Assembly: GCA_030144725.1 (NCBI GenBank)
Contig: JASKMD010000028.1
Location: forward strand, 6,287,911 to 6,351,910
Length of the DNA: 64,000 bases
Direction: 5' to 3'
Source: Haematococcus lacustris
Lineage: Eukaryota > Chlorophyta > Chlorophyceae > Chlamydomonadales > Haematococcaceae
The notes under the pieces are model-generated. The model was not told the origin of the DNA. It saw nothing but the letters and a program-made list of their open reading frames with translations, and did no database searches. Made by a program: the position numbers and the translations under genes. Below are positions 18,801 to 30,473 of the stretch, one piece after another. Each line of letters opens with the position of its first letter. The stretch's first letter is position 1.

Positions 18801-21800
18801 GACTGTGCCCAGGTCTTGTGTCAAAGCCCCTGATCGGGCCAGCCAGTCTTCAGGGGTGAACAAAATGGGAGGTGGGTCCTGGGCCAGCATCTGGGGCTGT
18901 CTCATCCAGGGGTGGAACAGAAGGGACAGCCCAAGCTTTATAGCCTGTGCTGTGGCGGCTGTCATGGAGTCGCGGGGCTGGGATGTGCCGAGGAAGGCGA
19001 AAGGAAGGTGGGCAGGGTTCAAGCCCTGTGCTCCAGCCTCCAGACCATCACTGGAAGGAGCAGGCACCGACAGGTCCCACAGGTCAGACAGGTCAGTAGA
19101 CAACAAAGCAGCAGAGGGGCCATCTGTCTCTGCGTGAGTGTATCTACAACAATGGTGAAGGACATGAGATATTTGAACACTGTGGGGTGCACACTACATC
19201 AGGATCCTGAGCTGGTCACGTTGTTTGTTCAGATAGCATGCATGGGGCCGTTCAGTGCCTTCATTGTGTTCACATCCCAGATACCACATGGCGAGCTACT
19301 AGCCAGATTGGCATGCATAACAGGCAAGCCATGATGTGTGGCATGTGTCACAACTCAAATCATAGTGAGGGACCGGTGAGACCAGCACTGCAAGGCATAT
19401 TCTTGCGCACAACTCAATGAACGTGATCTCTGCCTATACCTGAAGAACGGTTGCTGTGCATCTGGATCGCTGTTTGACTGGGGCGCGGGCAGCTTGGGAA
19501 GGAGTGGTGGACCCAAGACCTGGAAACAATCAAACACACAACCTAGTAAGCACATCATGTGCAACAACCTCTGCTGGCAATGCGGTAGATATCCTGCCAG
19601 CATGCAAGAGAGAGAGGGTGAAGCTGTGGCTTAGTGGATTGCAGAATGCAAGTGTGATGAGCAGCAGAGAGTTGTTAGTGCAGGTTCATGAGTGGGGCGT
19701 CACAGCCGTCTTGACTGACCTGAACAATCTTGTTGAATTGAGGGCTCAGGCTGACCGTGACAGGGTGGCAGCAGGGCACGCCTGGGCAGTGCAGCAGCTC
19801 CTGGGGCCAGGTGGCGTGCAGCAGGGCATCCTGCAGCCTGCAGCGCACACCAGGGGCAGCAGCGGAGGATGTCAGGGGCTCAGGCTAGGCGCTGTGGCCT
19901 GCCCTGCTGCATGGGGCTGCTGCCATGCAGCCCTGTACCCTCACTTGAGGCAGAACAGCACCGCGTCCAGGGGTGAGTGGAAGGCGCACAGGAAGGCGTC
20001 CCCCTCAGTGGCGCTCTCACTGCAGCAGCATGGCAGCAGTCTCCTGAGTCAATGTGCAAGCTTGCTCCATACCCTTCATAGCTGTGCAAGCAAGGCTGTC
20101 TCCCACTGCTGCCCAGGTCACACTGCTCCAGGCCAATCACACTCCATCTACAGGCCTGTGTGGCACCCTGACTGACAGCCCTGGCACCTCAGGACCAGGA
20201 GGGCACAGCACCCGCTCCACCATGCATAACTTGGCCATGCGGGCTGCAGAGACGGGCCCATTGCTTGCAGCAACAAGGTCACACTCTTGTTCTCTGCCGG
20301 GCTCCCTGCCTCATGCCCACTCACTAGCCCTGGTGTGCTGCCAGCAGGTCGCGGATGATGCGCTCTGCTATGCGCATGCATGCGTCCATGACCTCAACAG
20401 GCAGGCTCTCATACAGGGTGGTGGAGTCCTGCAGGTGGATGCAGCAAAGCAGTCAGGTCACTCAGGCCGCCATTGCCGACATACACTTCATAAACTGCAG
20501 GTGAGAGTAGAACAATACCCTAAGACGGCCTTCTCAATAGCTTTAAAGGACCTCCCCATAAACATTGTCTCGCTTGGCAGTGTGCGACAGCTGCTAAGGG
20601 AGGTAGTAATCAGAGGGTTTAGGGTGAGGCTTAGGGTAACCCTAACCCTGAACCAATGGCTGCCTCACAGCCACCACCACAGCATGTGGCCATTCAAGCT
20701 GCCTCACATCACCTGCAGCTGCACCCATGCCTCCACTGACCGCACCTGGACATCCGTGAGGACCAGGGTGGTGTCTGGTCCAGCACCTGGTGGCAACAGC
20801 TTGCCCAGGGCGGAGCGGTGGTGGCGCCGCAACCACACCACTCGCTGCCACGCCAGCATCCCCAGGCCCAGCAGCAGGAGAAGGCCCGCGACGAGGCACA
20901 CTGCGATGATGGCCACCCTGTCCTTGCTGATGCCTGGTGGCTGGGGGTGAGGCAGAGGTGAAGGAGGGGCGAAGACAGAAGCTACTCGGCCCAACAGGTA
21001 CCAGTACTGTTGCCTCAACTCCTGCAAGGCGCACACCACGATGAGTCACTGAGTTGATGCTGCTGCTAGCCTGTGCCGCCGCACCTGCCAGTGTCAGTTG
21101 ATCAGCAGGTCAGTGTGAGTTCAGTGGCTTGGGCGTTTTTGACCCCCTATACATGGAGCTCAAGACCACGTCTGGCAGCACCCGACTGCTCTTGTGCGTG
21201 TGTGTATGGTAGACTGAAACTAGATGGTGCCCTGTGTTGCAAGTGTCAGTGGCTGATAGTTGGTGTTCATTGAGTTTACCTAGACCAGCCATAATACCAC
21301 CATTTGCATGTGGGTCCTATGACGCTCCCTTTGCGTGTGCACATGCTGCCCGCTGGGTTATTGCTGGGATGCTGAGTGGTGCTGAGCTTTCTCGAGTCTG
21401 TAGCAAACGGCGGCTTGTGGTCAGCCCGGGCCAGTTGAAACACCGCCCCTAATGTGTGAGTCCTGTGACTCTCTCGTTTGATGATGAAGGTGCTGAGTGC
21501 TTTGCAAAATTGCGGCTTGTGGTGGGTAATGCAGCCCCAAACTGCATGCAGCACCTCAGCCATACAGCATGATGAAAACAGTGCAGTATGCTGCACCATT
21601 GTGCACGCTGCGTCCAACACACCAAGGGGTCAGCCGTGGTGAGCAGCTGCACCGCATCCTTCTCAAGCTGCAGGAAGTTCTCCTCAGTTGCCTGCAGCAC
21701 ATCATGTGCAACAACCTAGCTGCAAGGGCTGCAACCACATCTGCGAGCCAGCCACCACCCCGACCGAGCTTATATCTGCAGCTGTCAGCTGGTCTGCTGC

Positions 21801-24800
21801 AATGCCTCTGGCCGCACACACAGCCATTTCGTCCACTGGCCCCTGCCCTCACTTTCAGGGTGTTGGTGAGGTTGCCCTTGGCTGTGGAGGCTGATAGGTA
21901 GGCCGCCTCCAGCAGTTGGCGGTAGTTCCTGTCCTCGCTGTGCTTCAGGCTATAGGCCAGGCGGGTGTCCAGGGCAAGGTTTGGACTGGACATGGCGGCA
22001 CGCAGGGCGAACAGGTACTGCAGGGTAGTGCTGGCATCAAAGCCCGCAGCGGTCCAGCGGTCGATGTCTGCAGCAGTGCGTGCACAGGCCATCATCACCA
22101 ACACATGGCGTGTGCCTGTCGCCCTTGCTTCAACACACATACCCATAGACTCCTTACGCCCTGTTATGCAGTCCTGGTCGTCAATGCAGCAGTATATTGT
22201 ATGTGTGTGTGCCAGTTCTTTTTTTCAATTCAGCCAAGCTGATGCTGGTCACGAAGGGTCCTAGACCATCACATGGCTGGTAACGCGGCTGGTTACGAAA
22301 GTAAATAAGTAAAAAAATAAATGGTTATAAATGCATTAGAGAACTAAAGTTATCCATCATAACTGTCATCAATAAAAGTTTAACACCAGTCCCCTCTGAC
22401 AGCCAACTTTAACACCATAGCGCCCCTTCCTGTTGGCTGCATCTAGCCACACCCCAATGGCCTCGTGGTATGGGAAATCTGCCACACCATGTGTGACAGT
22501 GTGGAAGGCCCTGGTGCACACATTCAGGTGCTCTTCATTGAGCCTGTTGCGTGTGGTATCCTTGAGGTATGCCATGGCTGAGAACATGCGCTCCTCCTCC
22601 ACTGAGCCTGGGACCATCACCATGGCGAGCTCTGCCAGCCTGCCATACTCAGAGGCTGCTTGCTCAAACTCTGCCACAGCTGGCTGATCCCCATGCCTGG
22701 CCTGCTTGAAGCATCACGCATGACTTCAGCAATTTGGGACTGTTGCAAGGCAAGGGTCTCACTGCTGAGGAGGGGAGGGACCTCCGTGCCATCTGACAGG
22801 CTTGATAGCCTCAAGACGCTCCAGGAAGTCATCATCACTGGGGTTGGCATCCCAGTAGTTGGGGTACACAATTGCCGAGGCCTTGGCATGCCTCCCAGCC
22901 ACAAAGCGTGCCGCAGGTCTTGCACCACAGCTTGCGCTGCTGCTGTCAGCTTCTGCTTTGCGATTGCGATGTGGTGGAGAATGTTAGACTCTGGCACGGG
23001 GCCTGCCCACCCCCGCCTGCCTTGCGTTGGCGCTACAGCAAACAGCTGGTGCAGAGCGTCAGCCCCCTCCTTTCTCCCATCCACCTCCCCTCCTTGCAAC
23101 CCTTGCTCTTGAGCCCCTTGCTCCCCAGCGGCAACCTCAGCCCCAGCCGCCAAGTCAATGCACAGGTAGCCCCGGGAGTCAGATGTCAGGCAGCTCCCAG
23201 GGGTCAACAAGGCTGTGAGTCAAGGGGTGTGAAAGGCTGTGTCGCATACATGGTGGTGAGGCTGTCCGATGTGTTGTGCACCTCTTGCGCCAGCTCCTCA
23301 ACAAAGATGTCACGCTGTTGGCAAACCAGGCTCAGCCGGTGCAGGCGACGCATCACGGCCAGGATGCCATGCGCTGCCAGCAGTGTGGGAAGATCTGTGA
23401 GCTGAGCAGTGATGCCCTCAGCGACAGACCCCTCAGCATCTGCCATGTAAGCCACCAGACCTTTGATGTTGGCAGTCAGGGTTTGCAGAGGTTGGGAGAG
23501 GCTTAGCCAGCGGGTAGGGACGGCTCTGCCGGGCAGCTGCCCCTTCAGACCCAACTGCTTGCTGACACGCTTGTACTGCTCAGTGCGAGATGCACTCTTG
23601 CAGAAGTGGCGGTTAAGCACATCCACCAAGCGTGTCAGCTGCATTACACATGGCTCCTTGTCCATGACTGAAGCGGACAGGCTGACACGATGTGCTGCAC
23701 AATGTTGAGAACTGCTGAACGGAGCCAGCTGCCTCCTGACCTTGATGGCCAAGCCATTGTGTGACCCAACCATGACACTGGCGCCATCGGTGCCCAGGGC
23801 CACAAGCCTTTGCTGCCACAGGGCTCGCGGCAAGCCTGTGTCATCCAGCACCGAGAGGAGAACCCTGAGTAGCTCATCTGCTGTGGGGCTCTCCAGCACC
23901 TAAGAGGAGCAGCAGAAACACATAAGTTGGCAAGGGCCACTAGTTAGAGACTGTAACTTTGCTGTTGGCAAGCATACCTCTTTCAAGTATAGAAGGACGG
24001 GACGACGCGTGAAGACATAGCCATGAACACACATGACAGCACAGTTCGTCCAGCACAGTTCGACGTTTACTCCGTCTGCAATACCTCAAGACGGAGTAAA
24101 GGGCCTCTGCAACTCGCCATGCGCTGCCATCTGTCCAGTGCTTGACTGCAATGGCTGGAGTCCCGGCGACTCTGAGGAGGTCGGGGGTGTGCTCAATGTC
24201 TGTCATGGGTCTGCCAAGCTTCAGCAGGTTAAGCACTGCTGCAAACTGTGTGATGGTGGCTGGATCTTCCATCTGCTCCTTGCGCTTTGCTGCAGGTCTG
24301 TCTCGCCCAGTGGTGAGCACAGCCTTGAAGGCTTGCACTGCTGCTGAGCTCTTCTGTTTGGCTGCAAAGTTCTGCTTGTGTCTGGCGCTCTCCTCACGCT
24401 TCTGAATGGTATGCAGATGGCTGTTTAGGACTAGGAGTCGCAAGCGGTGCAGCGCACACGGTACAAGGTGCCTTGCAGGCCAAAATCTACAAGCCACATG
24501 TCGCGGCCTTCGAGCCACTCAGACTAGAATTTATACGTGGTGCCAGCGGGCCTAATGGCTCTCCAAAACACCATTGCTGTGCCCCCGCTTTGCGCGTAAC
24601 TCGGACATGGCACGGAGCCAACGCGGTTATCAAGCAGCCGAGGCCAGCCAACGCAAGGGCTCATTTGGTAACGAAAGCCAGGTATTACGTATTACGGTTA
24701 CGTATTACGCAAAAGAACAATCACTGGTGTGTGCACAACACAATGAAGCAAGTGTGTGTTACCATGCGGGTGCTGATGCCAGTGGCGGTGGAAAGGTGCA

Positions 24801-27800
24801 GCACCAGGAACGGAGCCAGCACGGACATGCGGGGTCTGGGCAGGAGTAGGTACTCGCTGAGCTTGGTACTTGCTGAGCTACTAGGTCATCCCTAGGCTGC
24901 CGGCTACCCCAGGGCTGCCGACTGCTAATCCAATCCCAAGCCCACCTCCCCCTCCTCCCCGTGCGCCCTAGCCAGCCATGTATAAGTACTTTCGCAGGCC
25001 TCCCTGCCTCTGGCGACAAGTTGTGGGGTGTAGGACACCACCCACTGGCTGGGTCCAAGTGCTGCTGCCGAAAGGGATCCACAGCCCCCACAGGGTTCAG
25101 CACGTCCTCCCAGCTGTTTCGGGGGCTGCAGGCAGGGCAAGAGGATGCAGTCATTGCCACCACTGAATGTGGACCATATGGGGATGTAACACAGAGATTA
25201 AGCAGAGACGGTATACCAGGGCTGCGTGTGCTGCTCTGGTAAACACTGTGTAGTGCCCCTGATGAGTCGGACGCAGGCGATAGGTGTTGTCAGGGACTCT
25301 GTCCTGGACTGGTTCACTGCTGCCTGGTCTCACTGACCTTGTGAGGTAGGCAAAGAAGTTGAGGGTGGCCAGCTGCACCTCAGGCGGGGAGGAGGCAGCC
25401 ACGCCGGCTGTCCAGCCACCAAAGGCGAGGTAGGGAGCAGTGTTGACCCAGGCGCCTGGCAGTGTGCGCGTCACCTGCAACTCATGGCACAGGAGGGTGG
25501 CTGCAGACCTCCAGTCCTGACGTCAAAGAGAGACCAAGGTGTTGACATTCACAGGCATGGGTGCTGCAACTGTGAGTAGGGACAAACACGGACACAGTCA
25601 CACACACAGGCACACACTCACACCCACACACACCCTATCCCACAGCACATGGCCTACCACAAGCAAGCACATCAAAACACAGAGCAAAACATGTGCAGAA
25701 GACACGCCCCCACCACAGGCACAGTGCTGCTCAGCACCACAGCAGTACTTTCTATGTAAGCAAGGGCACTCAATGAGTGTGGCTAGGGACAGAAACACCA
25801 AGGGGCGTGTACTGATTGTGATCAGGGACAGAGACACCTGCCTCCCACCGGCACAGTGGGTGTGCAGCACCATAGGGATTCTTACGTTGGGCGCCACGCG
25901 TGTGGTGCGGTAGGGTTGGGCCATGGGGCACAGGGCTGGGGTGCAGTTGACCAGCTTGAGGGTGGTGCGGTCCAGGATCTGGGTGGAGCCGGGCAGGGAG
26001 GCGATGCCTAGCATGCCAGGCCGGCTGATGTTGGAGGTGCGGGTAGCTCTGAACACGCCACCCCTGCAACATGCCAGTACTGTTTGTGTGGGAGAAAACT
26101 ACGATCAGAGCCCTGATAAAAAGATAGCTAGGAGACATGGGGTATCATCCTGTGGCACAAGTGCAGTTCACACTCAGGGCAGTCAGGCATGTCAACAGGC
26201 TGGTCTGTGGGTGGTGGGATTGCGCCTGTGAGCCGGTAAGCAGTGCAGGCTGGCATAAGAGTTTTGATCAGAGGCCCCATACACACCATCGCCACCATGC
26301 CGCCATTTCCACACCATCGCCAGAAGCAGCATCAATGGCAGCAGCAGCATTGGCTTTGGCAGCAGCAGCAGCGGATCTGATAGGTCACGCAGTTCATCAG
26401 GCATAAGGCACTGCCCCAGCCACCTGCACAGTCACCAGCACACTGGCCCCCTAGCCTCCAGGGCCTCCATTGCCTCCATCCTGATTGCCTTACCAGCACC
26501 TTGGCCCTCAACCTTGAGCCCTAATTGCAGTCAAACACACTAATTGTGAACCACTACAAAACAGTGTTTTATCTGTGTGGAGTTCCCATCACATGGCATG
26601 CTCATGGCCTATACATGGCATACACATGGTCACGGGTCGCCTACCACCTACAGCATTGCCTGACCCCTGTGACAGGGCTACACCGTAGAGTTGGCATGAC
26701 AAAACATGCACTAATTGAAAGCTGATAGCAGCTCAAAGTGGGGGGGGGCACATTATACTGTGCCACAGCAGGCTGCTGCTGCTGGGCCTTGGGTGGCTTG
26801 TCTCGCAGCCGCTTGTACCCCAGGCCAGGGTACTCCTTGCCTTTGGCTGGCAGCTTCCCCTGGTCTGGCCAGAAGCACAGCTCCAGTGGGCGCCACCTGC
26901 TCTCCCCAATGCGCTGCATGTTCAAGCACCTCAGAACAGTCCAGTCCTACCATTGCCTTACCAGTCAAAAGTCATTAAGCAGCTGCCGGCTTGGAAGGCA
27001 GGGTGGGAATCCGCACAGGTAAGGTCCCTGGGCATGTAGGGCTGCAGGTCCAGCAGCAGCTGGAGCACAGCCCGCGTGGCTTCAGTGTTGCCCATCTGCA
27101 AAGGCATGAAAACTAGCTGGTGACATTCAGCATAACACTGTTGCACCTACCTTGCAACTCAAGAGGCAGAACACGAGGCTGGACTTGCATGTCCAGGTAT
27201 CAGACTGTCTCATGCCGCAAGTGCAAAACCCGTGGCTTAGCAAAACCCTTCTTGCACAGCAGTGGGCATCAGGATGCTGAAGTACCTAACAACTGCAATA
27301 ACTGAACGCTGTACACCTTGCCACCTCGCAATCCAATGATTGTGCTGCATCCCATACCACCAGGTGCCTGGCTTCCCTGCTGCCACCAGGCAATACACAA
27401 TCGCTCACCAGGGGGCGCATGAGGCTGCCATCAGAGTCAGGGTCAAACCAGAAGCCGCTCTGGGTGCCGTTGTTCTGGATGTAGGAGGCGGCCATGCCAG
27501 CGACGTAGAAGCTGATCTTGCACTCTGCAGACATTGATACAAAACCCTGCTGAGAGTTGTCCTCTGGCAGCATGAAAGCTGTTGTGTAACTGCACCGGCT
27601 GCCCGCTGCTAGCTAAGTGCATACTTGCTCAGTCCAACATGACAGCAGGCAGTGCGGCTGACTCACGTGGCATCATGTCCAGGCAGGCCCCAAACAGGTC
27701 AGGCCTGCCGTCCCCGTCAGTGTCGGTGCCGTTCATGAGGCGGGCCATGTCCAGCAGGTCAGACCAGGTCTGGGGCACGTCCAGCTGGTAGCGCTGGAAC

Positions 27801-29325
27801 AGGTCAAGCCTGCAGGCCAACACGCAGGAGGCAGCAGCCCCTTGACATGCTGAGTCTGTGATGGCTAGCACATCCTGCTGCTGCTGAAGCATTGTTGGTC
27901 TTTCTTCCTCATGTGTTGTGGCAGGGCTTGCAGGGTGGCTCACTCAGAGCTGCTGGGCTGCAGGCCGCTACTCGCTGAGCTTGCCTGTAGTAGAGCAGGA
28001 AGTTGTCACCATCCATGGGCAGGCCAATGATCTTCTTGTTATAAACGCCTGACACCAGGCGGTAGAAGGGCAGGAAGTCGTTGTAGTGCAGCATGGACTC
28101 AGGCACCTGGCGGATGAGGGGGCCCAGGTCGGCAAAGCCCTTGTACAGCGCCACCGTGCCTGCAAGCCGCGGCCAGACCACTCACCTCATTCACAGTCAA
28201 GGGCGGGAGCTAAGAAAAGCAAGTGATGCTGCACAACTGGGGACTCAGCTGGTGTGCTCCTCCTGAACCCTATGATGGATGCCCAGCCGTAGATACAAGA
28301 AGAAAAGAAAGAAAAAGAAAAAGGAGAAGAAGAAGACTTTGGCGTGGACAACGGCGTGCATCAAGGGAGGAGCTTCTGCCAGGGTCGCGGCCTGCTCCCA
28401 CCACCTATCTGTGAGTACACACCTGTCTAGCTGTCGTACCAGTACCAAAGACACGTGCTCACCTGTGATTTCAGGTGCTAAGATCCAGCCATCCCGGAGA
28501 GGGCTGCCTTGCAGCTCCAAGATGACCTCGGGCCCTGCAGCGGAGAAGGGGACGCCTTCCAAGACAACAGGTATGCCTGTCAGAGCCTGGTATTCTGTAG
28601 CCCGCTGCTGCCAGACGGGAAAGCTCTTCAGTGTCGGCGCCAGCACACGGATAGGCTGGAAGCAACAGGAAAATGACATCAATCAGATAGCCAGGCCTTT
28701 CATACAGGTGTTAGCACAAGGGCAAGGCATGGAGATTTAGACGACAAGAAGGTAGGCAACATAACAACTGGAAAATCCGTCTGGTCCGAGTCCAGACCCT
28801 CAGCAATACAGGACAGTCACAGCTGCTGCACGTATGTAGATGTGGTTGTGTTCTTAGATGCAGGTGGCCTGAAACCGCTCGCTGATGCAAGTACATTGCA
28901 GTGTGTCCAGTTGTGGATCTAGCATTGCAAGGCATAAGGATGTCACCGGCTGGGTCGTGCAATAGGCTCGATAACTGAGTTTTCGGGTGTGCACACCGCA
29001 CCCGGATTAGCGTGGTCATATTCGCTCTGAAGCAGGTTCTACCGACTGAGAGCAGTTCTGTCACGATGTGTTGCTGTTGGCTGCTTGCGTTCATTGGCAT
29101 GTTCATGAGCTGCTGGGCGAACATGGCCAAGCAGGCCTGCAGCACCACGTTGCCGCCAATGTCATCGTTGCGGTGCTCCGAGAGCGCGAAATGGAGGAAA
29201 CCGCCTAAGTACACGAGCAGTACTGCAAGTGCACCACTAGGCAACATACAACCTGCGGCACCAGCGAAGTGGTCCGTTACGATGTTGATCAACATTGCAT
29301 GGCCTTTTCCTGCTTCAATTTCCAT
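15833..29325 (-). CDS. Receptor-type nucleotide cyclase: solute-binding ectodomain plus tandem class III cyclase domains
   Basis: Twenty-one exons with matching phases give 1,657 residues: 29325-29002, 28655-28463, 28159-27985, 27809-27667, 27524-27409, 27095-26962, 26063-25886, 25516-25338, 25125-25046, 22067-21853, 21691-21623, 21021-20746, 20428-20325, 20019-19945, 19837-19720, 19519-19440, 19143-17355, 17095-16931, 16812-16603, 16337-16020, 15865-15833 (the last exon is the least certain). Residues 1-108 hold a signal-anchor helix (GALAVLLVYLGGFLHFAL). About 109-600 resemble an ABC-type family 1 solute-binding protein (IGLPMDGDNFLLYY, FGACLDMMP, MTFDW). A helix at about 638-661 is followed at 687 by cyclase domain 1, with metal Asp692 (LTDVQDST) and Asp736 (EGDAF), split by a ~220-residue insertion before RIRCGVHTG. 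Domain 2 lacks the first Asp (Tyr1434) but has the Asn1568/Arg1572 pair (MNRAARI). Ligand and product (cAMP or cGMP) are unknown. An in-frame TAA precedes the start. Confidence 0.88.
20616..20652. repeat. Short telomere-like tract in a cyclase intron
   Basis: Contains AGGGTTTAGGG and then TTAGGGTAACCCTAACCC, the latter inverted about its centre. It lies in the intron between exons 21021-20746 and 20428-20325. Confidence 0.6.
22369..24518 (-). mobile_element. Degenerate hAT-like transposon inside a cyclase intron
   Basis: Three blocks on the minus strand resemble a hAT-type transposase. Near 24430-24000 there is an N-terminal block with SARHKQNFAAK and IAVKHWTDGSAWRVAEALY. Near 23899-23204 is a catalytic-core block with LVALGTDGASVMVGSHNG, then CAAHRVSL and VPTRWLSL. 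Near 22677-22480 the hAT dimerisation segment carries VEEERMFSAM, NRLNEEHLN and CTRAF. The blocks lie in different frames with stops or unresolved introns between them, and 22700-22900 seems frameshifted, so the copy is probably dead. The element sits in the 2,978-bp intron between cyclase exons 25125-25046 and 22067-21853, in the same orientation as the gene. I could not find terminal inverted repeats or a target-site duplication. Confidence 0.7.
26640..26757 (-). ncRNA. Conserved 3' region of a Fanzor-like element (copy B)
   Basis: Reverse-complement match to the sequence downstream of the Fanzor-like ORF at 62.8 kb and to the one at 30.4 kb. It contains the hairpin GAGCTG-CTAT-CAGCTT (26734-26719 on this strand), then ATTAGTGCATGTTTTG and GTCATGCCAACTCTA, a second hairpin CCCTG-TCA-CAGGG, and ends near GTAGGTGGTAGGCG. 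The placement is like that of the ωRNA/right-end sequence of TnpB-type elements. That it is transcribed is an inference. Confidence 0.45.
26758..26935 (-). mobile_element. Fanzor-like C-terminal remnant (copy B) in a cyclase intron
   Basis: The minus strand encodes MNMQRIGESRWRPLELC, WPDQGKLPAKGKEYPGLG and YKRLRDKPPKAQ, the same C-terminal tail found in the longer copy at 61.7-62.8 kb. Only the last ~60 residues are present; the RuvC-III DRD and everything upstream of it are missing. It lies in the cyclase intron between exons 27095-26962 and 26063-25886. It appears to be a 5'-truncated insertion. Confidence 0.7.
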
Positions 29326-29609
29326 GCGCCTGTTTATTCGTACAAAGCATGCTTAGCAGAAGGACTTGTGGTGAAGATGCTATTAGTGATAGGCACTCAA
29401 TCTGAACACCACTTTATACCAGCTGTGTTCTCATTCCTTTTTACCGTTGGGTCCTTTTTACGGGCTCTTAGGCCTTCACACTATGTGAAAGGAGTGCATT
29501 AAGCGCTGCTGGCATGTTGGCCACCGGGTAGGGTGTGGGTGCCTGGCCCTAAGGCCACAAGGCCTAGCAGATCTGCTGGGGTTCCCCACCAAATTGATAG
29601 GGTGCATTT
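29326..29609. other. Upstream region of the cyclase gene
   Basis: This is the 5' flank of the minus-strand cyclase gene. No second gene is visible on the opposite strand, and I do not see a convincing promoter motif. Confidence 0.35.
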
Positions 29610-29904
29610 ACTGGATGTACTGGGTTTGCTGGATGATGATCAAGCAGCCTATACTTTCATTGATCGCACATGCACCAGATGCACAGAGGGGGTAGTGGAT
29701 GACGCCATGCATTTCATCTTTGAGTGCACTGCCACGAGTTCCATCAGGGAGCAGCAGGAGTTTGCCATGATTTTACAGAACAATAATGAGAACTTGCATG
29801 ACTTCATGTTGAGCCCATGTGCACCTCTGTTTGTGCACCTTGCTTTGAAGTGCGTTACAGAAAGTCCCGAACCCCTAGAGGGGGAGGGCGGCCTAGCAGC
29901 CTAA
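29610..29904 (+). mobile_element. LINE fragment with reverse-transcriptase zinc-binding motif (copy 1)
   Basis: The frame reads DRTCTRCTEGVVDDAMHFIF then ECTATSSIRE, a CxxC...H...C pattern like the zinc-binding segment that follows the reverse transcriptase in non-LTR retrotransposons. It ends at about 29904 with GEGGLAA and a stop. A ~95% identical segment lies at 53735-53970 in the same orientation. No reverse transcriptase core is present, so both are short fragments. Confidence 0.55.
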
Positions 29905-29959
29905 CGGCTGACGGCTTAAGCGGTGTAAGCCACATCATCATCTATAGCTGATGGCCTTG

Positions 29960-30135
29960 TGCCTGCTTCAGAGAGCAGCAGTGTGCGTTACAGCTGCCAC
30001 CATTCGCTATTTAGCATGGGGACTGGTCGCGTGTTCAGCGGCTTGTACGCCTTGGTGCCTGGGCGGCACAGAGCCTTCAGGCCAGGCCACCAGCACAGCT
30101 CCAGGGGGCACCGCCTACTCTCCCCAATGCGCTGC
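29960..30135 (-). mobile_element. Short diverged Fanzor-tail remnant
   Basis: The minus strand contains LQRIGESRRCPLELCWWPG and a degraded continuation, matching the Fanzor C-terminal tail for about 25 residues before diverging. A partial GCCATCAGCTATAG follows where the conserved hairpin lies in better copies. Confidence 0.5.
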
Positions 30136-30354
30136 AGGCTCAATCCCTGCCCAGCCACCTGCCAGGCGGCTAGCGTGGGTTGCCCTTTCCCTTGCCAGCC
30201 TTCCTCAGGCTTAACAGACTGTGAGGCTGTTGGTACCGTTGGGAGCGTAGCAAGGGCACGCCCTGAGGCTGTTGGCTTGGCAGCCCCTCGTCCCTCACTA
30301 GGGCCCCCACCCTGAGTCAGACCACTAGGGATCACTAGGGACCACTAGCGGCAC

Positions 30355-30473
30355 GGGCGCCACCTACACCATTGCCTGACCACTGTTACAGGGCTCTGAT
30401 CTAAAGTTGGCATGACCTGCATGCACTGATTGTGAGCTGATGGCAGCTCAAGAAAGGGGACACACACTACTGT
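30355..30473 (-). ncRNA. Conserved 3' region of a Fanzor-like element (copy C)
   Basis: Reverse-complement match to the regions at 62.8 kb and 26.7 kb. It contains the hairpin GAGCTG-CCAT-CAGCTC (30449-30434 on this strand), then GTGCATG, GTCATGCCAACT, a second stem around CCCTGTAACAG, and GTCAGGCAATGGTGTAGG near the end. Compared with copy A the outer pair of the first hairpin has changed from A-T to G-C, which keeps the pairing. Confidence 0.45.

Noticed and set aside
17025..19106. 693-codon minus-strand ORF as a separate gene
   Set aside because: It lacks an ATG start, and phase-consistent splice sites at 19143 and 17355 place it as one internal exon of the cyclase gene. The part below 17355 is intron and the frame of another exon.
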